A stretch of 64,000 nt of DNA from Setophaga petechia (Eukaryota; Chordata; Aves; Passeriformes; Parulidae), in NCBI GenBank assembly GCA_024362935.1, contig JANCRA010000009.1, positions 17,677,572 to 17,741,571 on the forward strand, given 5' to 3'. Position 1 is the first letter of the stretch. Every line of letters starts with the position of its first letter. Shown in pieces: positions 11,376-25,000 of this stretch. The notes under the pieces were generated by a model. It worked only from the letters and a program-made list of their open reading frames with translations. It was not told where the DNA came from and did not search any database. Made by a program: the position numbers and the translations under genes.

Positions 11376-14300
11376 GTATGAAAACTGGAAAGAACTTCTG
11401 GTCCTTACTTGAGCTTCAGCACCAGTGGAGGCATGCAGGATTTATACCTACAGTACATATTTGTGAAATGAATGTAAGCCGAGTTGTTCACTGTAAGAGG
11501 AATTTGGAAAGGTGTTGCATATGTATGTGTTAGACACACCAAATGCAGCCTCACACGTGGCTGGGCTAGTTCAGGTTTCAGCCTTTTGAACAGCTATCAT
11601 TTGACTGGTCGGCTGGTGAAAAGGTGAATTTCTCACCTACATCTTTAGAAGGCTTTCAGAGGTTAAAAAGGGAAATATAATTTTATTTCAATAGGTATCA
11701 GTCATACAGAGAGCACTGGTGCTGCATCGTATGAGGAAATCGACTTCTGTGGCTGCAGAGAGATCATCAGTGGAGGAAAGTTCTGGCAGAGAGCAACAAC
11801 CAAAACAATGGAGTGAGGTTTAGGGTGGAGCATGAGCAGTCTGTGGGAAGGATGTCATACACCTGAGATACCTGCAGCAGCTCATTCCAGCTTAGCTACC
11901 TTGGAACAGGTTGTTCCCCTGAGGCATTTTAGAGCTTAATCTAAACCAATGATAGGCTGAACTCATCATCAGCTGAAGTCAGGGGAAAGCTTCCTATTGG
12001 AATAAATGACATTTGGATCATGGATTTAGTAACCATTTAGCATGGACTGTTCGGCTCTCCTTCAAAACATATTTTCTTTTATTGTTTTCACTATAAACAG
12101 AGAATAAAGCTGACATCTCCGTTAACACCAAGAATAAACATTTTGTGGGTGATACCATTTGGCTTTATTGGAAACCCCAAGGAAGCTCTTCAGGGGGAGG
12201 AAGTATTTTTTATGTTTCTGTGGTTTCTGGTAAATACAGGATCAATGAAGTGAGCTCTGATGTTTGCTTTCACACCAAATGCAGCCAGGATGTGTTTTTC
12301 AGTATTTGGCTGACTACTGTAGATTTCACCATCATATGTTTCACCTACAAAATTGCAGTGGTCTTTTAAATCATAGTGTCTTTTGAATAGGCACAAAATG
12401 ACTATTTTGATTAATTTGAAAAATAAGGAGTATAAAAATTTATGTGCTGGAAACATCCAGAGAGAGATCTTTTTACTAATTTTATCCAGTGATTTTAGTC
12501 TTTTCCTGAAGAGCTCAAGAATATCTCTGTATATATCCTCCAATTACAGAATTTTCTCCTTAGTTAAAAACCCACATGGAAATTTCAGACCTCCCAAAAT
12601 AGTACCCTTAGAAAAAAATGTCCACTTAAGACTGGAGTTTTATAATGGCAATGCCGTTGAAACATCAGTGTAAGCCTTGCTTCCTCACAAAATGGAACAT
12701 GGTTGATTGCTGGCTCTACAGGATCCCCATCTAACCCCATCTTTCAGGAATCAGTTCACAGTTCCTTCTTAACAAACCTGGATGACAGCTTTTTTTTTTC
12801 TTCCAAAATGGAAAGATGTTACAGTGTGGGTTTTTACTTGTGCTAATCATAAACTGGCTTTAAGGGAAACACAGGAAAGGCAGACAGTGCCCTATATCGC
12901 TGATTTTCGTTTTTTATTTATATCAGAAATCATGTTGACCTGGCTTTTGTCTAATTTTATTGAAAGGAATTTTCAAAGAATCAGTATTTATGTACTTAGC
13001 ACTTTTTCAGAATTAGACCCATTTAATGGCCAGAAAAATCATTGAGCCATTAAAAACTGAACTGCAAAAATACTTCTCTCATATAAATCCTTATGCCTGA
13101 GGATATTGCTGATCTGCATTTTCAGTGTAACAACACTTGGGTTTCATTCATGTCTTGTAACAAAGGAACATTAATTGAGAGGTTCAAAAGCCTGCTTTCC
13201 AAAAGACATTTTTGTCACTGCTGGCATGAATTTCCTCCATGTTCCTTGTTCCTGGGGTGTTAGAATATTCTGGCTAAATTAATGGCTTTGATTTTTTTCC
13301 ACTTTGAAGAAAATATTGGCACTTTTTTTTTTTTTTTTTTTTTTCTAATAAGGCTAATCAGGTAAGGTTTAATATTAATGTATGTAAGACTGCTTATTAG
13401 AGTTCAGCTGACAGATGTGCTTGAAAGGCACTGGCTCAGAAGACAGTTCAATTTGCTTGACCCTTCTGGCAGTACTAAACCTACTACACCTTCATCTGTG
13501 TACCAACATGGCAAAGATTTTGCTTAGTTTAATTTGAGAGGCTCCTGGGTTTATGAATCATGTTGTAGAAAATGTAAAAATAGGAATAATAAAACAGAAT
13601 TGCCTATATGAAGGCTATATGAAGACATAAAAGCCAGACCTTATGATTGTAAGAATGCTTACAGCAGTGTAACATGAAAAGGGTTTTCCTCACATTTGTT
13701 GTTACTGGGTTCAAATACAGGTGAATGTATTCCTGATTTAATCTTTGAGGTAAAAGCTATGCATGGCTTTCATGCAGGTGGACTCATCAGCATTCCTGAA
13801 TTCTGCTAGAGTTTCCGTGCCAAGTGCTGCTAGGGAGTTAATGAATTGGAGTCCAGTTACCTAACACTCATTGATGAACTGGTGAGGTGGCAGTTTCTAG
13901 TCCTGTGGGGGTGGCAGGGTAGGAGAGGTGCTTGTTGTTCCCCTGGCTCCTGTTGCTGGCCACACAGTGTGTATCCCTGTTATGCTGGACCAAAATTCCT
14001 CCCTCTGCTTTAACCTCCACACTCCCAGACACCCCTTCTGCATAGGAATGACCAAATAACTTGGGTTTGCATTATTCATTCTGTAAGTCATTCCTCTTCT
14101 TTCTCTCTTACCTGAAGGGGTATGTAATGAAAGACAAGATTAAGACACAGTTTAAGACAAAATAAGTTGAGGAATTCTTTTAAAAATTGAAGACTTCAGG
14201 CCATAAAGGGGAATCCAAGGCCCTTCACAGCAGGTAGGGATCCTTGCCAGCTCTTTATACATCAAAGTGAAAGTGTGTCCTGCTAATGTAGGCCAATCTT

Positions 14301-15880
14301 GGAGCTTATCCTTTCTCTCCTAGCTGTCAGGATTTCCTAAATAACTTTCTTCATAATCCAGCCACAAGTATCAAGGAGAGGAGGGTCATGAGTCATCCAG
14401 GCTCTAACATAGGTACAAGGTTTATGACCTTCTTTGAAGGTTTCCTGTGCTTGCTCTTGTTTTCTTTCATTTTCCCCCACGTTTGTTTTGTGACTTTCAC
14501 CATATAAGCTCCATTTCTTCTCCCAGAAAAGTCTTTAGGTGTTTGTCATCCATTCCAATGGGACCAAGAATAAACTGGAATTGCAAAGTTGTTCATTTCA
14601 GCCTGCCCTTGCCGAGCTGATCCTGCCAAGTGTTTGCTTAATTTTTTAACAAGAAAAAAATAAGTAAATTATATTTGAATAAAAATTGAACTGATTTGTT
14701 CTGCCAGAGAGAAATGGTTCATTTGGAGGCATCTCTTGGGAAAGCAAATAATTGCAACGTTGGATTTTAAAATCATGAGTAAAGATACTGATGGTACCTG
14801 GATTTAATCCAGAAATTCATTATTTAAGGTACACCAGGGTATAGGAGACGCAGGTTCAGTTCTTTCAGCTTAGTGTGAGAACTTGAGGCCATGCCTCTGG
14901 CTTTCCAGACCTGCTACAAGCTTCTAGGGAACCCTCTCAGACCCTCACATTCATTTGGTTTGGCTCCATATAAATGGTCATTTGTCACAGCAAGGCTCAG
15001 AAGGTAGGGATATCCTGGCTGGGTGAGTAAGCTAACCATCATGCTAGAGAAAATCTGTTTCTGCTTCAATAACTATTCAGCTGCTTTATGTAGAACAGTT
15101 AGATCAGGAGAGTTTGAGAGAATCATGTCTCCACCCTGTGCTGCAACTTAATCAATACCTCCTTTGAAAAGATCAGTGTCTTCTAGGAGGGAGCCTGGTA
15201 TTTCCCCCACAGGCTTGGGTTTGGATTACCCAGCAGCCTCAGATGAGCATAGCTGTGCTCCAGCCACACAACCAAACCCTGTATCAGGAGCTTATTCAGT
15301 GCTTCTGGGTTGTGTGCTGAGAGAGAGAAAGGCTGAGCAGCCTTCTCATGTTGATCTAGTACGTGGTGTATCTCTAGCAAGGTTCAGTAACACCTTATAT
15401 TTGTCATTGTTTCTCAGTAATTTCTGTAAATTGCTTTTAACCCTGAGTATGAGTCCTATTCTGACCAAGTTGGGTGTGCAGTTCACTGTTCATCGTGCAT
15501 TATGTGTCCTCTCTCTATTTGGAGAGCCTACAGGAGATGAAATATTTTCTCCAAGACTTCAATACAAAGGCAAACAAATACAAATAGCAAAAATGGGGAG
15601 GGCTATGTCTATATTATTGTCCTTTGCTAAATGCTACTTATGCCAAATGCTACGGCTTTTACAGCTTGGGCTGTAAAGGTTCAGTGAGGACAGTCCCTAA
15701 CAGATTTTGTGTCAGAATCTGACTGCTGAATTATCCTGTAAGTGCCTCTCACCTTTCCCTGAAATGTGGTCAAATAAATTACTTTTTGGCAGCAGGTATG
15801 GGAAGTCACTGCCTGATTCTCACTCAGGCAAGTAGCTGATTTGCTTTCCTTTATTCCATTTATTTTATGTCCTTTTGCAG
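11376..15880. other. Intron upstream of PH exon, no gene recognised
   Basis: A T-tract lies at about 13323-13344. The longest open frame (15164-15676, 170 codons) has no recognisable domain. No additional ARHGAP20 exon was seen. Confidence 0.6.
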
Positions 15881-16051
15881 GGAAGGCTGCTTGTCCCCCA
15901 TCAGCCCAGAGTCATGGCCCCTTGTGCAGTCTTTCATATGCCACAACCGAGTGCTCATCCTGGACGGCCACGTGCAGCTGAAGACGAGTCTGCAAACCCA
16001 GGAGCGACACCTTTTCCTCTTCACAGACCTTCTGGTTGTTGCCAAGTCCAA
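15881..16051 (+). CDS. ARHGAP20: ARHGAP20 exon: PH-like domain, first half
   Basis: A pyrimidine-rich tract and TTTTGCAG precede the exon, and the donor is CCAA|GTGAGT. It starts with the last base of a split codon and ends two bases into the next. The peptide contains ILDGHVQLK and QERHLFLFTDLLVVAK, the beta-strand core of a PH domain, and aligns with the human ARHGAP20 stretch recalled as QERHLFLFNDLFVVAK. An ATG at 15867 lies before the acceptor and is intronic, so it should not be taken as the start. Confidence 0.93.
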
Positions 16052-19000
16052 GTGAGTAAGGCCCCTCAGGTACTGCTCCTGCAGAGCAGACCTTTTCTTC
16101 AGTGGAACATAGCATGGATTTCCAGAATGCTTTTATAGTAGCAAATCTTCCCTAAATCATAAGGAAACATTTTATTTTGACCTCTCCAGGGACCTTTGAA
16201 AGCCTCATAGCCATGGAGGAATTTCAAGATGCAACATTTTATGGAAGTATCAGATGTTCTTTCATATATTTCTTGTTTTCTGTCATTTTCTCCACTTTGG
16301 GAGTGCAGTGTCACAAAAGACTCGTTGGCACTCAGCTATGTCCAGTGTACTACTTGTTTTAGACAGGTCATCTTCATCCTGTGGGGTTTGGATAACACCA
16401 GTGGTTGTGTTGTAGAGGGATTAGGGGTTTTAACCCTTACCTGGAAGCTGCTTTGATGCACACCAGGCATGAGCTGTATAAAAATAGAGATTGCAGGCAG
16501 CACTGTGGTGTCTGTCTCTGTAGGTTGTCCTATGCCAGAAGGAAGGAGTATGGGGAAGGGGAAGCCATGCTGAGCAGTCTGGGTAGTGTTCATGTGTAAT
16601 CAGGCTTGCTGTTGAGCTCTGATTATTCACTCTACCATTCACAATTAAATCACATTTACAAGCTGTGTCGAGCATGCCAGCTTCATGCGGCATTTGTGGT
16701 TTAAGGCAGTTTTAGAGGGTGCTTTCACTTGTTGTTATGGGTTATGGAGAAATAATAATAAAAAAATCCTGATGTAGCTTCACTCTCTGTTAGGCACTGT
16801 GTTGTGGTTTCACAGGGTGGGCAGTCTCAATGTGAATCCTGGGCTTTCGCAACGTGTCATTTTGCTTAAGCAATTGTTTCAGGGGCTTCTGGGAAAAGCC
16901 AGAAGAAGTCTGTGTTTTCTGTAGAAATCTGAGCTGTGTCTGTTTGAATCACACATAGTAAACATAAGCCCCCCAGCTGAACTCCCTCACTTGATGTGGT
17001 GTGACAACACAGAGGATATTTTACACAAAACATGTTCCGCTGTGGGTGGGTGGGGAACATAAGGATGTTTAGGGGAAATCTTGGTGTTCTACCAGCACCA
17101 GCAGTAGCAGCATTGTTACTGTACTGATTTTTGTCTGTTGCTGGTTTAGGATGGAATTCACCTCAGCTAATTTCAGCTGTAAAGTGTAATACTTGCAACT
17201 TACATATGTTTCTGAGTTCCTCTTCAGTCACTGAGGCAAAACCAGCTCCTGGCTGTGGCAAACTCACCTGTGCTGAAATAGCATTGATAGTTGGGGGTCT
17301 CTCTCTCTGTCCACTGGCTATTCAGTGGGCATGGTCCACTAGCTTAGCTCCTTAATTGTAGAGTAGTACAGTCAGGAGGGATAAAGCCCCCCTCCCTGGT
17401 CAGCCTGCGGAGCACAAGTTGTGTTACAGCCCCTGAGCTGCACATTACTGCAGGTTTGGCTGGGTCCCAGTGGGACTATTTGCATAGGAAAGCACTAGTT
17501 GGTGTAACCGCACAAAAATCTGGTCCCCAGGGAGTAATAACAGCTCCTACAGCATGTGATTTAATGTGGTGAAGAGAAACAATGTTAAAAAAGGTGGAAG
17601 AGAACAATTTGTGCTTTTGCATGTGAAAAAGAGGGGGGAGCAAGTCTTTGCTAGAAATGGCAAAAATAGTACTTTGAGTGATTTTACTTCATGTATTTTG
17701 AAGAACTAATTGGGATGTTCTCTCTACAGCTGCCTTGTCAGCAATTAAAGCATCAGAGCTGTCACTAATGAATACTACTTAAAAATCAGCATTTTTAAAG
17801 CTGTCTCACACTAAAATGCCAATGCTGATTCCTAGGAGGAAAACCCAAGTGTGTGTATTGCTATGTGGCCGTGACTCTTGACTGCCATTGACTTTTTAAT
17901 AGCTGGTACAGAGTCAAAGCGGTAAGACTAGCACGGAATTAGGGATACAGTTGAATCTGACTTAACTTCAGAATTATTCCTTGTGAATAATTCTGTCTTA
18001 AGTAGTTTTTCAGCTTGAGGCATATGAACCCCTAAGGTATCTTTGGTCCAGCTGGGCCCGTGCAGGTGGGAGCTCAGCTGCAGGTGACCTGTCACTGCAC
18101 AAATGGAGCTCATGTACAGTCAGGCTTTGGATGGCCAGCAAATGGGGACAAGTTTTTGCTAAAGAGAACAAGTATCTTGTGTCCCCTGAGCTTGCTGAGT
18201 AAGCTGCTTGTACAGGACTGAGCTCCTGCTTAAAGGCAACAAATTGACGTTGCTCACATTGGAATTTGTCCATAACTGGTCCATGTATGACTTTGGACAA
18301 GGGGCCTGAGGGTTCGTTTTTTTGCTGCTTTCTAATAATATCTGAAATACAAACTGCTACAGTTTCCTATGATGCATTAGACTAGTTTATGAAAAAAAAG
18401 AATGGTACTCATATGCTGTGCTCCTCTGCTGCCCTGTCCATCGCTACCTTTATGTGAGGGTTAAGTCACAAATGAATTTATTGAAAGAGTTTTTCTAACT
18501 AAACCAAAGTCAAGTATGTAAAATGTTATATTCTTTTTTAAGTATTGATTAGATTTCTTACAGAGCGTGTATGTCTTTATTTGGCAGAGTAAATATTACA
18601 AGGATCTGTTAGTTCAGTGATGAAGGTGTCTCACATGTGTTTTTGTCTGAGAGACACAGAGAAATTGTTTCCTTTTTCTCCTTTGTGATGTGCACCTGCA
18701 CACATATACATGCCTTTTAAGGGTATTTTCCTGAAGTGGCTGGACATAGAAATGAATGGCTGAGTTCATACATGGAATTATGGCAGCAGTCTCGCAGTAG
18801 ATCCATAAATGCTTTTGTCAGAGAATTCAGTTAAGGAGATTAGCAAATCTGGAGAGAAATTAATCTCCCATCTGTTATCGGCTGCAAGGTATCCAATTGT
18901 AAGCGAAAGGAACTGTGTGTACTCTGCAGAGGTGGCATAACTTGGGGTGTGCCAGTATCTACAGCATTGGTCTTCATGATTGTTCAGTCGATTTCAGTTG

Positions 19001-22000
19001 GTTTGGAATCTGCCTGATATTCACAGTAACATTTGCTAAGGGACTTCCTTAAAAAATATACAATACTCATTAGATTGTTACTGTACCCATTTTTTAAATG
19101 TTCTGTCAAGTTGCTTCCTTAGTCAGCAATATATTAGTTTCTAAAGGTAATGCTTTGGCATTTAAATAGAAGACACATGTTTCACAAATGCTAAGAAGCC
19201 ATGGATTGCATAAAGGACATGGCAGATAGGGATAAAATTATACTTCAGGCTCTTTAGATGCTAATGGAGGCTACTGTTTCAGCACCTCTGGAAACCAGGC
19301 CACTTGAATACTGATAATAGCTGAAAGCTGTGACTAGGCATGGCAAACAGGGAAGAATATACATCAAGCATGACTGGAGAACATCCTTGTGTTTCTGCCA
19401 ACACCCTGCTGACACCTGCTACTGGCACTGTAGGGATCTGGCTTTATGGACTGTAAATATTAAAAATGAAACAGCATGTAGAGTGTTCAATGTACTGGGT
19501 AATGGCAAAAAGAAGTTGAGGAGAAATGGAGGGTCAGCAGATTAATTTGGTGGAGTCAGACCAGACACCCATTTATTAATATCTACATTAGAATTCACAG
19601 CTGTATTTTTTTGTAAATCTATATTTTCACAATTTATTCAATGGTCAGTCAGAATACAGTTATTTTTGTATTCTTCACAGACCTTACTTGCTGCATCATA
19701 AACTCATTTATTTGCTAACAAGCATGTTGAAGTATGCTCCTGTTCTTTAATTGGGTAGCACAATGTAATTAAGAGAGGTGAAATGTTCAGCTGATCAGGA
19801 GACACCATAGCCTTAGGTTCTGATAAGTACTGATGGTTCTTTCTTGACCTTCCTCTGAATGTGGTGCTCTGTCCCACCACACATGTTAGCTCAGTGTCAG
19901 CTGGAAAACTCAGACCAGCCAGGTTCATCTATGTCCTCTTTAAAGACACAAGGGTCAGGTGCTTTTGTGTTTCAGACTGTGTTAGTTCAATCTGTCCCAA
20001 ATCAAATACCTTGTAAATGAGGCTAATCTCAGAGAAGGTAGTCCATGTGTCCCAAAGCCCTAAGAAACTGCTTACCTGGCATATTTATTTATAGAGCACT
20101 AATCACTGTGGTGCCCAGTACTGTCCCCATCCACATTTGCAACACAGTGGTGAGCTGATGTGCTCTTGGTTTCAGGGAGGGGACACTTCTCCTCCAGCCT
20201 TTCCCTGCTGGCCCATTAGAACCATAGCTCAGGTAATTCTGCAAGGCTTGAAGTGATGGCTCTGGCAGTGCTACAGAGCTGGATTGACTTCGGGAGTTTT
20301 TACTTGTTTCTCACATACCCCTACCAACTCACTAATCCTGCAAAGGAAGGACACTTATAAGGAGAAATCTATTGGAAGAGTTGAAGTAAAAATGTGAAAT
20401 TCTGTAAATTTGACCTTTTCTCAATTGTTAAGTTGCATAAAACATAGGAAGGGCCATGTTTTTAAAAATTGGGCAGATTATGTCTCTTCCTTGTAGATGA
20501 GTAAATATTTTGAGAACGCACAAGGTCATGGCTCATTCTCCAAGTGATATGTTCCTAAAGCTACCATGTAGGAAGTTTGTGAAGGCTATGTGGTAACCTG
20601 TGCTGTAGTTAACACAACTAGCAATTTTCTGCTTGTTTTTTCTTCAGGTTTGCTTCATTTGCCCTGGCCTAGTTATCACTTCTTAAACTCATCATAATTT
20701 TTGACCCTGAGACTAAGAAATAGAACTGTATTGTGAACTCCTCAATGGCATTAAAGTCACTGAAAGGAGAGTCAAATACAAGTGGCAACCTTTGCCTCAT
20801 AGTAAGATTTGAAGAGCAACTCTAGACATGGACAGCTTTACCCCAAGAAGGGGGGTGTCCAGGGATGCCAGAAGCAATCTGTTTATCCCACAAATAAGAG
20901 ATTTGTTGATCCCATTTAAAGGAAAAATTGGTATGTTTTTACATGCAACCCAATAAAACATTTTCTTTAACTGAAGCAGAAGCGCTTCTTCTATCAGCTC
21001 CAGTACAAGCCTCACATGTGCCTGAAGGAAGTAGTTGTTTAATCTGCTGTCTGTGTTTTCATGTGTGTGACACACCTGTGAATTTCCACCTGCAGGTCAC
21101 ACTCTCATTTCAAGCTGAAGTGCCAAGCACGTCTCTGTGAGATGTGGACAGCATTTTGTACAGAAGAAGTGTGTGAAGGCAGTACAGACCCAGACAGGTC
21201 CTTTGTTTTGGGCTGGCCCACCACAAACTGTGTGGCAAACTTCAGGTAAGAATTGAGATAGATTTTATTTAACAAGTTATGTAGATGTTTCTAGGCTGAC
21301 AGGTCGTGAGACTATCACAGATTCATTTCAGCACCAGTGAATGTGGGGAGCAGGAACTTACTGATTCTCAAACCAATTCCTTCTACTGCTCTGAGCAAGC
21401 TGCTCTCCATACCTCATCTTCCATCTCACTTATCATTTTAAAATTTGAGAAAATACGTAATTTGAGAAAGCAGTTTCTGTGCTACAACCTTGCTCAGTGG
21501 AAATTACCTTTTTTTGCTATAACTCGGCAAATACCTTGGCTAATTAATAAGATGAACTACAAATATTAAACAGCCAAGCTAATGAAAGGATCAAAGACAC
21601 TCTTGTATGACAATTTTAAATAGAAGGCTATGTATTGGAAGTAGCAGAAAACTTACAGTGAAATAATGACCTTTGTCCTATTTCTCTTTTTTGATTTAAT
21701 TGTGCCAGAGAAAATGTCAAAATTCCTCTTAAAGCAGAATCTCTGAATTTTAATATCAAGAAAAAAAATTTGGCTGTCTTTGCAGCATTGACTGTAAGAC
21801 ACATAAGGGCTGTAGAGGTAATTTCAGTGATTAGGATAATTTTAGTCTCAGCAGGAGGGCTGTTTCATTGCCTTGGACGAGGGGAGGGCACCATCCCCCT
21901 GAAATCCCAGCTGCTTTGCCTGAGTCTCAGGAATCACATTTTCTTCTTTATCAACACAGAGCAAAAGCTGGAGTATCTGGCTTAATTTCTATGTCCCATT

Positions 22001-25000
22001 GTCCATACCTAAGGACAATGTTGTCTACAAATTGCACTCTCCTGAGCTGGTTGTGTTGTTTGTTTTTTACACATAATAGTCCCGAACCAGAGATGAAATT
22101 TTCTGTTGATTTTCAATTGAAGTCTTGCCAGAATTTCAGGAGCTCTTCTCTAAAGGCAGTATGTGATCCTTTATAGATAACTGAAAGTAGTTGAATAAGA
22201 AAGCAATAGCTTCAGTCAAAAACAGCTAGAGATTTACAGAAGTGAAATTATTTGATGTCTGGAGGTACAAAGACAAATCTAAAGGGCCATGCATGAATGC
22301 ATAGATGTCTGTCCAGTAGAACTGAAACAACCAAATCAGAATAATTTTTTTAACTTAATAAAGTACGTTTTCCCCACAGCATCACTGAGTAGGTTTGTAG
22401 TTCCCTAAATGCCTGCTGTGTAAATTTGAAAAACTAGATTTGCAAAAGCAGCAGTGGAAATAGCAGTTACATTTGGGCTACGATTTAAATCAAGAAAGTT
22501 GGAGCAAAATTAAGTTAGATTTCTTGAACTGTCATATTATTAGCTATATTTTACTGGACTGCTCTTTATCCTTCCAAGTATACACATGAAATAAAGAGAA
22601 ATGAGATAAGCCTCGAAATGTCCAAAGTTAAACCCTACTAAGTACATTAGGCTTTTATGTACTTTGTGATGTGCTGATAAAACAAGTAATAAATAGGAAT
22701 TAGTGTGGAAAGAAATCTGTGTACCTGAGGAAATACCTTTAAACTTTGGAATTAAGCTTTTTTTTTAAAGTGCCCTCCTCTTCTATTTGGACATTACTTT
22801 CAGAGTTCAGCACATTTCCTGCAAAACTCACTGGTGAAGCTTTGTCTTCTGTGGCAAAAATGGTAACTGGGGCTTTGGATCTCCCTGGCAGGCTTTTCAG
22901 CTGACTTTGCAGGGAAGCAGACTTTTAATTCAAATCTGGATAAGCCTTTTAGTTTTTGTAGGTATTTATGAAATTGCAATCAAGAGAAGGTCCATTCCAT
23001 TGTGGTTTGTAGAAGGACTGTTTTGATTTTAGAATGATGGCTGATTTGTGCTCTTTTTCCTTTAATTCTTTCAGGTCTGCAGAACAAAAGGAAACATGGC
23101 TGTCTGTTTTGCAAAGGTACTTTATTATGTGGTCTCTAAAGACACTGGGAAGAGTCCTGGTCTAGACCAATGATTCCCAAGCTGTGGTGCTTATGCCATC
23201 ATGATAGATGAGCTCTTTCAAATACGAAGGAAAAAAAATCTCATGTCTTCTCCCTCAGAACATATTGTGTGCTTTATGCAACAATCCCTGGGCAAGGAGG
23301 GAATTGCTTCTCTGTGCTCAGCAGAAAACTGGAGCAATTCCTATCACACATTGTTCCTTCCCAACACAGCAGCAGGAGTCTCTGCCACCGTGGCTCGAGT
23401 TGAGCCTGGAGCCCTTTCCATGGTGGCAGCATTCAGGCAAATCCAGCTCAGAAACCTCTGCTCCAACCTGTCTGCCACTCAAGGCTGGCTGTATTTTGTT
23501 GTGAAAAAACATGCCCAGTGCTGGAGGGTTCTGTTTTCTGGTTGCCTAGTTCTTCTGGTTGAGGCTTGTGTCTTTACCTGATTATTCAGAGTACCTGGGT
23601 TGTTTTAATCATCCTGCTGGGATGATTTCCAGTTCACTGTTCTTCTGTTCAGTCCTTTGAACTAGTCTGTACTGATGGAACTGATTCCAGTAGGAGTCTG
23701 TAGTGCAGACTCAGGCATCACAATGATGGGTAGTTTTAGATTGATTTTTTTCCATTTTTTTCTTTGCTGCTTACTCTGATTTCTGCAATGAACTTCAGTG
23801 CAAGAGGGCATTAGTGAGGGCCACAGTCAGCCTCCCTTCCAGACACTGCTGGATGCTCCCTTGTCCTCAGAGATCTTTCTACTGCAGTACATCTGCAAAT
23901 GATCTCCTTCTTACCAAGTTACTTCTTAATTGCTGTATAAATCTATGCCTTGCTATTTATGTGTGCAATATTAAAAATTTACTTGTTTTGTACTTGTTTT
24001 GTCAGTCGGATAAGAGAAGAGAAGGAAAAGGACAATCCTAAAAGCATTCGCCTGACGATAATTGCAAAGGACGTGGGGACTTGTGCATACGTAAGTGTTC
24101 TTGAGCTAAACTGGGCTCCAAATCCACATCACCTAGAGTGCTAGTCACCTGCAAATCCTTTGAATATTGAGAGGTTTCCTTTGGTTTGCAGTCTCCTTTA
24201 AGGATTCAGCCCTGCAAAAAGTCTTTGCATAGACAGCCCTGAAATGTCTGTTCCCTGTCTTTTATACACAATTTCTGTTTTAAAGGCAGTGTGCTTGGTA
24301 AGAAGTACTGGTTCTGGCAAATGAGCTAAAGACTACAGTGTGAAGTCCCAAGAAACACTCTAGTAGAATTTATGCATAAGCATCTCCAGAAATGTCAGTT
24401 ACAGTTGTTTTATTTTTTATAATAATCTTAAGTCAGTAAATCAGTGTATTAGAGCACCCTGAAATTGCCTTAAGTGTATTCATCAAATAATTGATTTTGG
24501 TGAATTTATAGGCAAAGACTAAATGGTAAAGGAAAGCCATCCATAATGTGATTTGTACCTTTTCGACTATATAATTTTTAACCTATTTAAGCTAAATTCT
24601 TGTATGTAGCCAGTTCCATAGAGATACCCTAGCATTCAGTGATAATCAAACCATTCTTCCTCTGCTTTTTGTCATTTCTTTTTAACTGCTTGTGACATCT
24701 TTATTTCAAGCTCAGAATCCTAAGGAGCATGGACAAGGGCAATAAGAAATTTTCGCAGAAGTTAGATTTCACTGTAAGTCTTTGCCCAATAATGACTCTC
24801 CACTTAGAATTCTATATTTGCATCAATGTAGGCATAAAGGAGTCTCCCTTTTCCTTTTTTTTCCCCTAGAAAATCAGTATTAAGGTAAACAATGACAGAA
24901 TTGCCAGGTTGCTAAGACGAAAGTTAATAAGCAATACTAATAATTGTGACAGTTCAAATGCAGAACTGCAGATCAAGGTCTGCTCAGGTGTAAAAGTCTA

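Noticed and set aside
15164..15676. 170-codon + strand frame just upstream of the PH exon
   Set aside because: No similarity to the ARHGAP20 N terminus or any domain I know, and no splice donor that would fit the phase of the PH exon was identified.
15867..15880. ATG at 15867 as the start of ARHGAP20
   Set aside because: It lies before a clear polypyrimidine-AG acceptor, and human ARHGAP20 continues upstream of this exon, so the ATG is intronic.
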